DNA of 64,000 bases. It comes from Branchiostoma floridae. Its lineage: Eukaryota > Chordata > Leptocardii > Amphioxiformes > Branchiostomatidae. The notes under the pieces are model-generated. The model worked only from the letters and a program-made list of their open reading frames with translations, ran no database searches and was not told the origin of the DNA. Shown here piece by piece: positions 20,501 through 32,050 of this stretch. The position numbers were made by a program, and so were the translations under genes. Location: the NCBI RefSeq assembly GCF_000003815.2, contig NC_049987.1:15926345-15990344 (forward strand), given 5' to 3'. Position 1 is the stretch's first letter; every line of letters starts with the position of its first letter.

Positions 20501-23500
20501 GAAAGACACTAGTGTGGTAACGTTGAATAGTGATTTAACTGTTGCAAAAGTGATGCTATATACTATTATATTGTGGTTGCCTTAGTATAGTTGTAGTGAC
20601 ACCAGTATGGTATCTTGAGTATAGTTGTAGAAGTGACTCTAGTGTGGTAGTCTTGAGTGAAGTTAACATTGTAAACTCGGCACAGAAAGTTTGGAATATC
20701 AACTTCGGTTGATCATATTTCTGTTGTTTTTGCATCAATTTTAATGTGTTATATATCAATAGAAAGCTTGTGTGATTTTCTTTCCAATAGTATCAAATTC
20801 ATTATCATTATGAACTCATAGAACAAGCACCAGGCCTGCTTACTTGAGCGGGTCACCCCAAAAAGTGCCCAAATTTCCCCGCTTCTGTTCAACACTGTAT
20901 CGTCCGGTTGTTATGGCCGCGGGTAACAATGATTCAATCGATCGTTTTTTCATGTAACTTTTGGTATACAGAACATCCCAGTTTACTTTTAGCATATTTG
21001 TGTAGAGTATTTTATGATTGTAAATTTATGGAACGGGCACCAGGCCTGTTTGCGTACAGGGTGGTCATAAAAATAAAGTGCCGCAATTACCCTACTAAAG
21101 TCAAACACTCCATTCAGCTCATTTTGTTCCGTCAATATTGACTTGTGAATGAAGGCAAGTTGAATAAACAGGACATGTCAATCAAATCCACTGTTACTCT
21201 TTATTCAAGCAAACAATTTGAACCAAGAGGTGCCAGCCATAAACTGTAGGAAGGCTATTCCATTCTAAGACTGTACTCCAGCATCCTAGAGGTAGTCTGC
21301 GATGGTCCTTGCTATGTGTGGACGAGTGTTTTAATCTTGCAGAATTGAATTTGGTCCAATATTGAAGAGGTAGGATATTCCGACTGGATGGAGGATTGTG
21401 TCCCTTTATCTCACCACATTGAAGTTGCCTGGAATGGTGACGAGTCTTGTTTTTCCTGTGGCGGTTATACCTCCCCACACTATGATGCTGCCTCCACCAC
21501 CAAACGCTGACAGTTACTCTTGCCGTGTCAGCGTACGGTTGTCCTTGCCGCCTCCACGCATTGATTCGTCCATATCCAACTGCCCAAAGGGCAGATATAC
21601 TCTACTCAAATGTGCTATAACAAACTGGTATGTTCTGTATTCCAAACGTGATGTGAATAAAGGATTGACTGAGTCACTAACACACGCACCAATACCAACA
21701 GGACGATACAGAGTTGAACAGAATCAGGGAAATTTGGGCACTTCTTTTGGGTGACGTTCTCCTGTAAGCAGGCCTGGTGCTCGTTTCATGAGTTTACAGT
21801 CATAATAAGGTTGATACTATAGGAAAGAGAATCACACAAGCTTTCAATTGATTTATAATACATTGAAATTTATGCAGAAACAGTGGAAATATGATATACT
21901 AAAGTTGATATTCCAAACTTTTTGTGCCGAGTTTAGAAGTGACACAAGTAGCCTTGAGTGTAGTTGGTAGTAAGTTAGTAGGTTTGCATTTATCCTACAT
22001 AAAATGATTAAAAAAAGTATTGCTGTGTCCTATATCTTAGCATCATTTGAGTTTGGATCGGAGTTGGTCCTAGGACCAACTCCGATCGCAATCTGTACTA
22101 GTAGAATTGTCGATTCTCCTAGGACCAACTCCGATCGTGATCTCTCCTAGGAGAATCGACGATTCTACTGGATCGTGATCTCTACTGTGACTTGCAGAGG
22201 CGGCGGCAGGAAATTTCGTATGGGGGGGCGAACTTTTACTGACAGAATTTTGCAGCATATGTAGCGCCGAAGGCGCTACCCGTCGCACCGGAGGCGTGAC
22301 AATCCTAGGGGGGTCCAGGGGCATGCTGCCCCGGCAAAATTTGAAATCTTGACCCTCTAAAACGCCATTTCCTGCGTTTTGACGGGCAAATTTTGCTGCC
22401 AGACTAAGCTAAGTTTGATGGCAATTCTGTAAGAAAGACACATGGTTTTAGCGAGGGCGATGCCCCCCAAATATTTTCACGATTTCAAGTACCGAAGGTG
22501 CGAGCTGTCGCAAGGTTGGTCTGGGGAAATTTCAAAATCTGCACCATCTGAAATGCCATTTTTTGTATTTTTAGGGACAAATTTTGCTGCCAGACTATGC
22601 TGAATCTAATGCCATTTTTGTCAAAGAAAGAAATTGTTTGAGGGCGATGTCCCACACAAATCTTCACCATGTCGTTGTGGGCGCCCGAGGCGCAAGTCAT
22701 CGCTAGGGAGGTCCGGAGAAAATTTTGAAATCTTGACCATCTGAAACGTCATTTCCTGCATTTGGGGGCCACATTCTGCTTGTAAACTAAGCTAAGTACG
22801 ATAGTAAAATTCAGTTTAAAAGACGCTCCCACAACATATTGTCCTGCGCCTAAGACGCGGGCCGTCACAAGGGAGGTCTGGCAAAATTTTGAAATCGGGA
22901 CTCTCTGAAACGCCATTTCTTGCATTTTGGGGGTACATTTTGCCGTTAGACTAGCTTGATTTAATGAAATTTCCATCATGAAAAAAATACACAAGGTTTC
23001 AGCTTGCTTTTTTGTGGGGGCAACGCCCCCAACATATTTTCCGGGGAGGGGGGCAGCCAATGCATGTGACAGTCAGGTAATTATATAAAACTAAATACAT
23101 TGACAATTGTGGTAGATGCAATCCTCCTTTAGAATTTTACAATTTGATGAATTATTTGTCACACTTAACTTCATTCTTTAGGGCTGAAAATACTAGATTG
23201 CCCAGTTGCAGTAGGCATCCATATTTTTTTCTACCTAGTTTTTGGGCAAAGACAGCAAATGTCTTGGGGCCAAATGACTGTGTGAAGCAAGGAGTAAAAT
23301 GAATGCCAGATCACATACAGCTCTCCATAAAGAATGATGCGCCATCATATGTGCGTGTATTTTTAAATTGAGGGTCTCTCTTTTCCATTTTCCTCAGTAA
23401 CTTTGCAACCTGGCTACATGTTAGGATGCCAAGGCCTAACAAAAAAATGTTGTGTTTCCGATTACAGTACTGAAGAAATTTGGGCTAGTCAGTAGGGATT

Positions 23501-26490
23501 CTCTTTTCTTTTTACTTTTTTTTATTATTAGATTTTGGCCAAAGTGATCCAACACATACTGTTTGGTAATGCAAAGCTGAAATGCATCAGGACTTTGGCA
23601 TTTTCAACAGTTGAACTATATTATGTTGAGTGTCAACATAGAGGGGACTTTGGTTCAGTAGGGCTGTTCATATTCCTCTTCTAATGAATCAAAATGTTCA
23701 AATGAGAACATATTGGAAAATGATTCTACAACAAATCACCCAGAGAATTTTATGTCCCTTGCTAGCAGTGGACCATAAAAAAAGCTAGGGTCAGCAGGTT
23801 TTTGCTAGGGTCAGTTGGGTAACCAGAAACACAACATTCCTATAGACCCAAGCAGTTATATGTACTAACAAATTAGCCATGATTGGAATCATGGAAACCT
23901 GAATGTTCATGGGCAACCTATTTCAGGGACTGCACCTGTCATTAACAATTTTACCAATATACATGTATGGTTGTAACTGTAGTTCAGTCCATCTTGTTGC
24001 CATATGGAAGACAATCTGATGTGTTTTACAGCAAAAAACTCCCCTGCACCTTGCAGCTAAAAATGGCCACCTTGAAACTGTATCCGCTTTACTGGCAGCT
24101 GGAGCAAATATGTACAGACAGGATTTTCAGGTAGGTTGATTGACTGTTGGGTTATAACTTACATAGAATTATCCTATTATCATCATTCAATTTGGTCGTG
24201 TTTACGCACAAAAGGGTTCAACCACTCCGTCGGGAATGCGCACCCGGCTGACACATTGTTTTCTGATCAGCGTGTTTGGTTGCCGATGTAAACAAAAACT
24301 GTATTTCAAAACGTCAGTGTGGCGTCTTATTTTCTCCCAAGAACAACTGTTACTTTGTAATTTTGTAGTATAGCGAGATCGACCGATATGTTATGAGTAC
24401 GGCCAATGTCTGGGTCATAGTGGCTGGGAAAATCTGTGCCGCTTCGCCAACAAATAGTAAATTGTGTGCAAAAATCCGGGGGAAATATGGGCAGGAAAAC
24501 CAAAATTTCAATATTTAGGGGGTCCCAATTTTGAAGAAAAATAATAACTGGAATTTGATGCCCTGTTTGATGGTTTATTTGGGAGAGGAGAGGCAGTGAA
24601 ATTTTGTCAAGGGGAGGTGTGGCTACATGTTGATTCTCTTTGCCTGAGTAGAGCATATTTATGCCATTGCCAATTTCTTTGTGCCCTAACTCAGTCCATC
24701 CACACTCACTTACACCAAGTATGTCTAAGTTATAGTTTTGTATTTCTCTACTGACTTGAACTGTTTTAGAGGTTTCATGCATTGTCTTTTTTTTTCAGGG
24801 AGACACTCCCCTTGAATATGCAATAGAACAAGGTCACTCCCAGTGTGTGGAAGTACTGCTGCAGCACAGGGCAGAAATTGATGACAGAACCATGGGCATG
24901 GTACAATCATGTTTTGAGCTTCTTCAAACAAGCTATATTCTTTCCATATTCACATTTAATTACTTACAAGTCATGTACACTATGGTTTGGGGGTTATGTA
25001 CAATGTATGTGATCACACTTTTTCTCTTGCTTGATCAACTCTCTTGACAGTTTTTTTTCGTCCACAGCTTCTATTGCCAGTCCAAGAAACAGGAGCAGCA
25101 GGTGTAGCATATGGCTCATCATATGAATTTAGAGGTCACGGCTACCAAGATCCTCCTTCTAAAGCTGAGAGCCTGCCATACACACTGGTGGATGGAATTT
25201 CGAACACATCAACATCAGAAGCTTTCCATAGTGAACCATGGTGGCCAAGATCTTCAGAATCTCAAACGGAGTATACTTCATTTTCTGAACCAATTCACCA
25301 AGCTGGAAGAAGGGAAATTCTAGGTGAGCTGCCAGACAATGAGCTTTTTCCCTTCTACATTGTAGTTAAGATCAACAGATATTGTAAAAACAAGATTAGC
25401 AACAATCTCTAGCCACAATTTCTGAATTGATATGAGATCCATTATAATATATATTGTATGACTGTGGATATTTGTTACCACAGGCTTGAGCTACTTTGCT
25501 GGGATGAGGACACTGGCAACACTAACAGTTGAACATCTTCAACGCTTTGAAAAGGAACAATCCATTCAGTTTCACCCAAAGACAACAGCTATACTTGGAT
25601 CAAACTCATCAGGAAAATCAACATTCCTTAGGGCTTGGCTTCTCTTTGCAACACTGTCTCACAAATTATCCTCCAGATCATCAAGCACCCTACATTCAAT
25701 GTCAAATTCAGTGATCACTGATGTTTTTGCCATCTCAGATATCAGAGATTTCTGGTATAGAAGGGATACAACGGAACCTGTCACTATCAGTGGTACAGAT
25801 TTGGTGGAAAATAATGTTCAATTCAAAATTCATTATGACATGGGGGGTGCTTTTGTAAAAGTCCAGAAAAGGTCATCCATGTTGGTTGGACAGTCTAAAA
25901 TGATAGTGTTGGCAGTGCTTAATGCTGTCAATAGAGATGCCTACAAACCACAAGTCCCTGAAGAAGTTCCCTTTTCTTCATTTCCAGTCTTAACATTGGA
26001 TCAATCTCTGGTATTTGGCATGTTGTATGAGTTGCAGCAGCACCCCAGGTTCTGGCAAACACTTGAAGAAATGTTGCAATTAATTCGACCAGGTTGTGCA
26101 ATACGCATTGTAAGTGGTGGAAGACAAAGAGGGCAGAAGGTCGTCATGGTTGAAGAGGGACCAGCAGATATGCCACTCCAGATATGTGACTCTGGTTTGC
26201 TTCAGATTGTTTCAGTGCTGACATTTGTCTTACATTCACTTAAACGCTTCAATTTACTTTGTCGATTTGAACATATTCATCCTCCAGTGGAGGGTCCTTT
26301 TGCAACATTGCTCTTGGATGAAATTGGTTGCTTTCTGGAAGGCAAAGATCTCAGGAAACTTGTTGAATGTCTCACAAATTATTTCAAGTGTCAGACAGTG
26401 GTAACGACTTTATGGTTGGATGCTGCCACGGAATGTGACAAAGCCTTTCACCTACAGGATCCAAGATGTCCACATTTGGCTGTTTTCTGA
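17427..26490 (+). CDS. Gene A: ankyrin-repeat protein with OLD/AAA_21-like ATPase domain (multi-exon)
   Basis: Six exons can be joined with consistent phases: 17427-17525, 18092-18190, 24032-24130, 24799-24900, 25068-25323 and 25484-26490. The first three are exactly 99 bp (33 codons, phase 0 at both ends) and each encodes one ankyrin repeat; the fourth encodes a 34-residue repeat; the fifth is a Ser/Pro-rich linker ending in phase 1; the sixth is the ATPase. At least one upstream exon with the start codon is missing from this model; an ATG at 17283 reads into exon 1 without a stop and is an alternative. The ankyrin repeats probably bind a partner, and the ATPase resembles those of OLD, AriA and related defence proteins. 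Unlike gene B, it has no TOPRIM region and no coiled-coil insertion. The introns contain large mobile elements. Function in the animal is unknown; nucleic-acid sensing or regulating gene B is inference. Confidence 0.8.
18092..18190 (+). CDS. Gene A exon, ankyrin repeat 2
   Basis: Acceptor TCTTTTGCAG, donor ATG|GTGGGT. It encodes TPLHWAALNGHHETVSVLL and AGADLCAQD. The exon is 99 bp and phase 0 at both ends. Confidence 0.88.
18261..18290 (+). other. Hammerhead-like core / retroelement tail motif
   Basis: CTGAGGA, a six-base-pair stem (GGTGAC with GTCACC, loop AGATA), then GAAAC. This matches the CUGANGA-stem II-GAAA core of hammerhead ribozymes except for one extra A before the stem. Similar CTGARGAAGG...CCGAAACG tails occur in Penelope-like and other retroelements. 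Stems I and III are not convincing, so it is probably a relic. Confidence 0.35.
18506..22191. mobile_element. Giant foldback element with repeat-rich inverted arms
   Basis: The left arm starts GTCACAGTAGAGATCACGAT and the right arm ends with its inverse. Both arms carry palindromic words of the type GGAGTTGGTCCTAGGACCAA. The homology then runs through AAACTCAAATGATGCTA and TTTGGAATATCAACTT to GCACCAGGCCTGCTTAC, with the inner edges at about 20905 and 21701. The left arm has an extra tandem array (about 19890-20650, words such as CACTAGTCAGAC) and a nested LINE, which makes it longer. The central 800 bp is unpaired and has no recognised gene. No TSD was found. Confidence 0.8.
18586..19584 (-). 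pseudogene. 5'-truncated LINE inside the foldback element
   Basis: The minus strand encodes an RT segment with QGGVISPYLF, GYADDVT, LGFILD, LVRPVLEYGH and QRRALKIISLGGRR. It is 5' truncated within the RT domain and ends in an AGAA-rich tail (18586-18600). GAATC flanks it on both sides (18581-18585, 19585-19589), a possible short TSD. Its frame is open for about 267 codons, so the insertion is fairly young. Confidence 0.88.
22200..23060 (+). repeat. Divergent satellite-like array, about four units
   Basis: The landmark GAAATCTTGACC followed by TCTGAAACGCCATTTCCTGC occurs near 22343, 22534, 22727 and 22891, giving periods of about 191, 193 and 164 bp. Each unit also has CAAATTTTGCTGCCAGACTA and a GAGGCGC-type block. 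The units are diverged and lie within a gene A intron. Confidence 0.8.
23060..24031. other. Gene A intron sequence, nothing recognised
   Basis: AT-rich, with short open frames only. The last 50 bp resemble the intron end before ankyrin repeat 2. Confidence 0.5.
24032..24130 (+). CDS. Gene A exon, ankyrin repeat 3
   Basis: Acceptor GATGTGTTTTACAG, donor CAG|GTAGGT. It encodes TPLHLAAKNGHLETVSALL and AGANMYRQD. Both the exon and the preceding intron end resemble repeats 1 and 2, which points to exon duplication. Confidence 0.9.
24190..24590. repeat. Truncated second copy of the 11716-13490 element
   Basis: TTTCAAAACGTCAGTGTGGC, then CGACCGATAT, then AAATATGGGCAGRAAAAC match 13120-13400 in order, and the segment ends with GGTTTATTTGGGA, like the terminus of the longer element. 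Confidence 0.75.
24627..24782 (-). pseudogene. LINE endonuclease N-terminal fragment
   Basis: The minus strand reads TSKTVQVSREIQNYNLDILG, VSECGWTELG and NMLYSG, matching the start of the APE-type endonuclease of RTE-like LINEs. It is only about 50 codons long and its end abuts the polypyrimidine tract of gene A exon 24799. Confidence 0.75.
24799..24900 (+). CDS. Gene A exon, ankyrin repeat 4
   Basis: A long T tract and CAG precede GGAGACACTCCCC. The exon encodes TPLEYAIEQGHSQCVEVLLQ and ends ATG|GTACAA, a weaker donor. A fragment of a LINE endonuclease lies directly upstream. Confidence 0.8.
25068..25323 (+). CDS. Gene A exon, linker
   Basis: Acceptor TCCACAG, donor CTAG|GTGAGC. It reads 85 codons plus one base in the frame that fits both neighbours, Ser/Pro/Glu-rich with no known domain. 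Its phase-1 end fits the ATPase exon at 25484, and would also fit the gene B exon at 48461. Confidence 0.75.
25484..26490 (+). CDS. Gene A terminal exon, OLD/AAA_21-like ATPase
   Basis: Counting from L at 25486, the exon opens with TLTVEHLQRFEK (the first strand and helix of the fold), has Walker A GSNSSGKST at residues 38-46, a CDSGL signature-like motif near residue 237, and Walker B LLLDE at 275-279. The H-loop region reads VVTTLWLD and lacks the histidine found in gene B, so hydrolysis may be altered. It ends at a stop immediately after the ATPase fold, about 335 residues, with no nuclease. Family: ABC/AAA-type ATPase heads of OLD, RecF/SMC-like and AriA proteins. A candidate AATAAA lies at 26751. 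Confidence 0.85.
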
Positions 26491-28930
26491 TAGCTTCCGG
26501 GATCTAAAAACTATCATTTTTCCGACACAAGTCTGTTGTTTACATTGTTGAAAGTTGCCAGCAGTCAGTAGTGGCGCCTGCAGGGGCCTGCCCAAGAGGC
26601 CAACGCCCCCTAAAGGGCAGAGTTTCCTTGTCTGATTCTCTTTGAGAGATTTACCGGCACAAGTCTCAAGTTACCCCCTAGCACGATTTCACATCCACCG
26701 GCACGTAAATTTGGAAGTGTGCACCTAATATTGGACAAGCAAAAGTATCCAATAAAGATATGGAAAGGTTTCAAGTGGGTTCTCTTCGAATTTCCGAAGC
26801 ATGTGTAAGATTATCTCTGTTGTTTACATTGTGTGAGGGAGGCACCTGACGCCAGCCCACTGTAGGCCTCCCCTAATGGGATACGCCTTCAAGGGGGCGG
26901 AGTTCTAATATCTGAAGCTTTGAGAGCGGCGCTGTCACTATGGAGGCAGGAAGTCTACGTTGGCAATGGAAACCATCCCAGCATTTCTGCTGCATGACTC
27001 CCATTCTCAGCTATCTGTTGATCTATCCCTGGTAACTTCTACACACTTAAATATATTTCTCTTTACCAACTGAAGGTAAAGTTGTGGACAGAAAAATTCT
27101 AGTTCCTTTTTGACAAAGCCCCATGCTGCTTGTGAAATTGTTTAAAACCTAAATTTTCCTTGTTCCACTTTTGGGGGAGTGGCTACAGTGCCAACTCTGG
27201 TCAAGTCTATGATCGGAACATTTGGGGAGGTTTATTTTGGTCACTACTTCGTAACCTTTTCTACAGATTAACATGGTCAAATTACAATTTACTGTTGTCT
27301 CTATGTTTCCACTCAGTATTTTGAAAATACAGTATTACAAAATACCCTTTTGTATTTCTAAATATGGAATCTTTTTCTAACTTGAAATTGGTTCTTTCCC
27401 TGCCTTCAAGTGAACTGTTCCCCTAGATAAAAGATGTACTAGTAGTACAATGAATGGCATGAATGAAAGAGCTCTAACTTGTGAGTTATTAGAGATTCTG
27501 TTTAGTTATGAAATTGTGCCAAAGCTGTCTGTTGGAAACATTGTCTCTCCATGCCAGGGAGATAGTAGTTGATATCTATTCCAAACATTCTGCAGCAGAG
27601 CTGAGTGGCAAATCTCTATTGACGCAAGACAAAGAGTGCAGTGAGTAACAAGTGGATGGACCCATTTGGAATTACACTGGGGATTGCTTTGGAAAATTGT
27701 TAGAGCTGTCCAGCTTTCTTTCTGAACTGGATGTTATTTATTTATAAACATGTAAATACACTGTCATGTTTGTGAAAAAGAATTTTTGCCATTAGTGTCT
27801 TTGCTTACAAAAACTAGTTTATTATTTACTTATAAAGACTCTTCCTATGATTGAAGCCAAGGTGAACTACTAGTATTACATTTATAAGGTTAGACTTTGT
27901 ACTCAATCAGGTAGATATTTTGATGTACATTATATGTTTTTCATCTGCACCTGCTCACTTTTACCAAAAAATGTAATTCAAGCCCTGATATTAAAATGAT
28001 GTTACTACCAATGTCCTGATGAATTTCTCTGTTTTACAATTTTACATAAATATTGTCATACTATGTGTTGGATAACTTCTGCCAAAATCAGAAACAAAAT
28101 AAAATATAAACAAGTGACCGTAGGTAACATAGTCTGTGACGTCAGTCTGGTATATGTTGCTTGTTTTGTCTTCTTTGGTGTGTGACGTTGTGCTTATATC
28201 CTATAATGATTCTTTTCACGGTGTTAACTATATCGTTTTATTTAAAGTTGCTTAATATGTCTGTGCCATGTGAATATTAATGTTAAAGACCTAAACAGGT
28301 ATGGATTATGAGATAACATGTGGTCAAAGTCTAAAGTTATGGTGACGATAAGTACCCGGATGGCACAGGCACATTCACAGAAGACACACCTACAAGTGCT
28401 ACAAGACCGACAGGCAGACTGACAAACGCACCAAGTACTAACATGTTTCTGTTATGGACGTAATAAGTATGAAGCACGGAACAGGACCTTGATGTAATTT
28501 TATGATTAATAATATGGCTTACACGCTTCATAGTGTAGTGCGTTCACCCAGCTTTGTCTATTTAGGCTAGTCTTCATGAACAGCTGGTCACAGCTGTTGA
28601 CATATTTCGAGCAAGGTGAACAACTGTCAACTTGTGTGTATGGTAAAATCATAATCCAACTTATTTCGAGAAAGGTGAACAACTGTCAGCGGCCCTGGAC
28701 CAAAACACCGTAAGACGAACAAGTTGTAGGGGTGATATTTTTAATTTATCCATAATAAAACCAGCTGCCGCGAAAAAAAAAACAACGTGCGTCAACGTCA
28801 ATGCAGACGACTTGCCAAACAACGTACGTTTGCGACAACGGGAACATGCAGTTACAGATGCGAATCACAACATGCCTCATTGTTTGTGGATGGATTCTTC
28901 CACAAAATTGTAAGGTAAATTTTTAAGATG
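26491..28930. other. Gene A 3' flank; no further gene seen
   Basis: AATAAA at 26751-26756 is a candidate poly(A) signal. Two related segments, around 26520-26650 and 26805-26940, share CTGTTGTTTACATTG and an AGGGGGCGGAG-type block. CAAGGTGAACAACTGTCA-type words repeat near 28600-28690. No domain-bearing frame was recognised. Confidence 0.5.
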
Positions 28931-29130
28931 TAAAGGTAAATCTTAAAGATATAAACTGACAAGAAAAGTTGCCCAGAATACACCAAAAACCATGTTTAGG
29001 GGTCTAAATTTACAAATTTTCCCCGGGGGAGGCCCCCCGAACCCCCCCCCCCTCCCGTACCTACCCCCTGCTCGCCACTTCGTGGCTCGCCGCAAGCCGC
29101 TATGCGGCTTGCCTGCTTCTTTCACATATT
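28930..29130. repeat. GC-rich dispersed-repeat fragment
   Basis: It contains CCCCGGGGGAGGCCCCCCGA, a C run and small hairpins (GCAAGCCGC/GCGGCTTGC; CGCCACTTCGTGGC). The composition differs sharply from the AT-rich surroundings. Confidence 0.5.
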
Positions 29131-29219
29131 AGCTGCCTACTCTAAAAGTTTCTGACAAGGCTGGTCAGTAATTCTATCAATACCTGGATTATATTTTAAA
29201 GAATGAATTTTTAAAAGAC

Positions 29220-30215
29220 CTTTATTGTACAGTTTTGCCCGACCGAGCTAAGTACAGGTCACAACAAGACAAAACATATATATATATATATACATTTAAA
29301 AGTATCACAAATCTAGTCTAACACAAAAGTTTGGCTTCTCGCTTCTTGGTAATGGTGAAAATGTAGGACTGTATGGGTCTCCTGTCTAAAATGAGGGGAT
29401 CTACTTTCTATCTATATGTAACTAAATACAGTATTTCTATCATTGACATACATATCACAATCAACAGTGAAGTGCACTTCATCTTCTACCATGTTTGAAG
29501 TACAAAATTGGCAGACTCTTTGTTCTAGAGGAGTGTGGTTGTGCCTTCCTGATTCAATTCGCAGTTTGTGGCAACTGATTCTTAGTTTAGCTATGGTAGT
29601 TCTGTACCGAATGTTTGTAATTTTCAAATACTGCTCTTAATTGTATGTGGACTTGTCGAAATGAGTAGTCTGTAAGCTCGGAGTTTGTTTTTCGCACTTA
29701 AACCTTTATATCATTATATATGTTGGTTAGGAAATAAATATCCTTCAGACGCTGGATTGCAGAAATTAGGTGGGATACGTTTGAATCTGTTGATTGCTTG
29801 CCTAACAAAAGGGTAACCACACTCCTCCAAAGTTTTGCGAACACCAGATGCCCAACATTTAGTACCTGATGAATCTAGGTTTAGCTGACATAAGAGAGCA
29901 TCTGCCTGCAGACTCTCAGCTGGCATGTTCTGTTGAATTCTAATGACATTTGATGGCGTTTAGAGAGGCTCAAGCTTCCAGTTGCTTAAGCTTCCAGTTG
30001 CGTACAGCAAGGTTAGTTACAGTTTTCGGAACATTCAAAGTTAGTGTTTACAAAATTTCAAATGCACTGTTTCAATAGGGCAAAATTTAGGACTTTTAAA
30101 TGAGCCCCAAATTTCAGATCCATAGAGCAAAATAGGTTTAACACAAGTGTCAAAAAGTTAATGGTGCGTCTGCTGGTGTATCTGAATTTGTTGTTCAGAT
30201 TTTTATGAGTGACTG
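29220..30215 (-). pseudogene. Decayed LINE reverse transcriptase 3' half
   Basis: On the minus strand, near 30110, a frame reads LFDTCVKPILLYGSEIWG. Further on come ALLCQLNLDSSGTKCWASGV and FVRQAINRFK, then IAKLRISCHKLRIESGRHNH and CQFCTSNMVEDEVHF. These are consecutive parts of one LINE ORF2, with frameshifts. The family resembles the fragment at 9775. An AT dinucleotide run near 29276-29292 lies in the tail. Confidence 0.8.
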
Positions 30216-30379
30216 AGTTGAGTTCAAGATATCTTTATTGAATAACCACACCCTTGGTAGCCTGTCAGAAGAAATGAGAGGCTCAAATAGCGTCCATTTC
30301 GAGTCACAGAGAGGAATTTTAAATGATATTTACAGTAAGTTAAATTAAGTTAAGTTATTGATTAGAAATAAGCTAATAA

Positions 30380-31020
30380 AAGAATATTTCAGTCACTAAA
30401 GTTCTAAAGTGTTCAAACAATTAAAAACGAAAGTTTGAACACGTTTGAACCTATTCATATTTGTTGGAAAAATTGGGAAAGTAATGGTGCAATTATCTCT
30501 TTATTTAGAACAATTTTCAAACATCTAGTATGTGTTTTTGTCATTGTTAGAACATGTTGCAACAGTTTGCATCATTTTCTCCCTCCATAAAATCTTTTAT
30601 TGCCCCATAAACCAGCTGCTAAGCTTTGTCTTTTGTTTGGGACTTGTATTTTTAGATTTTCTTTAGTAGACACTGGTGGCTCTTTTGTGAGAAGCTGTGA
30701 GACAGACATAATTTCCTACACTTGGCAGGGATGTGTGAATCTTCCCAGCCCACTGACCCAGTTACACAATATTGTTTCAATGTTCGAACATGTGATCACA
30801 AATTATGAATCTATGTTGAAACAGTTTAGCAACTAACAGAAATAATGTATTTGATGTTAGAAATGTTTCCAACATGTATATGAATACTGCAGAAAATATT
30901 TAGAACATCACACAGATGTTATAAATAGTTCTAAACAGTTACTTATCACAGTTAGATTGTTATTAAGATTTCCAAAATGTTAGAACAAAGGGCAAGAAAT
31001 ACCATCTTGATAATGTGGAA
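30380..31020 (+). repeat. Dispersed repeat, copy 2 (copy 1 at 13499-14345)
   Basis: Matches copy 1 from TCAGTCACTAAAGTTCTAAA through GGCAAGAAATACC. Internal deletions shorten it relative to copy 1. Confidence 0.75.
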
Positions 31021-31364
31021 TTGACTCTACTGGTAACTTGTTTTTGATAATGTCACTGACTCACTTGTGGCTTGATTTCCTTGTTGTCAATGTTTTATGT
31101 AATGATTTGTATTGAAGGATTCTTAATTTCAGTGATATCGTTGTTCTATATATTGATGTGAAAATCTGATGCCATGGGAGAACTATATTAAATTCATCTT
31201 CCCAATAAGAAGGATATTTGTGGGAGACACCATTATGTTGTTTTTGTAGAGAAAGAAGGAATATGTCTTTTTAATATGTATTCTAGGCCACACCAAATTT
31301 ATTTGTTGCTTCTCCGATTTTTTAAGAAATGATGCTTGATATAGTTTGATGGTAATTATGTGAA

Positions 31365-32039
31365 TCAAAATCTAATTTGCATAATTAATGAGGAAATTGT
31401 CTAACCTCGCTTTGTTCCATTATAGAACTATTGCAACATGTGATACACGTGTGTATTTGTAATTGAGAAAGAGAAGAATGTTGATCAATCAATATTATGC
31501 AATAAAGATATAATTTGCATAATTAAAGGGAAAATGTTATAATCCCACTGGTAAATGAGTGGAATTTCTTACTTGTGACATTTGTAAGTTACATGTATGT
31601 ACAGGTGAACATCATTGAACATTAATTATGCAAATGAAGACCTCATTTGCATAGATACAGAAAATGTGACTAAAGCCTTCTTTCTGAACATATATTGTGT
31701 ACGCCAGTTAATTTGGGTGGAGGAGAAGATCAATTGATATAATTTATACAAATGAGAAACATCTATAACGTTAATTGTGTACATCTCTGCCTCCATGCCA
31801 AAAATGACAGAAATCTGTCTTTTCTTTCTTCAGTTATCCTCTTTGGAATATTGTGAGAAAAATGCCCCAGCAATTTCAAAATTCAGTGTTAGGGGCCTAA
31901 TCCTACTTCACGTTGTCCTGGCATCAAAAGCAATTTGCCTCGGTCAAGACCATATCATGTCTGGGACAACAGATACATTGGAAAAACTGCTATTATAGAA
32001 TTTTCTCATTAATTATGCAAATGTAATATATTGGCATTT
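31365..32039 (+). repeat. Octamer-containing interspersed repeat block
   Basis: ATTTGCATAATTA or ATTATGCAAATGA words occur near 31372, 31514, 31623 and 32012. The same pattern recurs at 53.2-54.3 and 58.9-59.3 kb. The RTE-like LINE at 32051 inserted into this block, which resumes at 33586 (CTACTTACTTACCAAAAGTC). Confidence 0.75.
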
Positions 32040-32050
32040 CATTTTTGTAC

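Noticed and set aside
21194-21754. Open frames on both strands in the centre of the foldback element (a possible captured gene or LINE end)
   Set aside because: A weak resemblance of the minus frame to a LINE C-terminus (VLEWNSLP) is too short to support; left as unassigned element interior.
25111-25323. Second reading frame (starting MAHHMNLEVT) in the linker exon
   Set aside because: Phases of the flanking exons fit only the other frame, which joins ankyrin repeat 4 to the ATPase.
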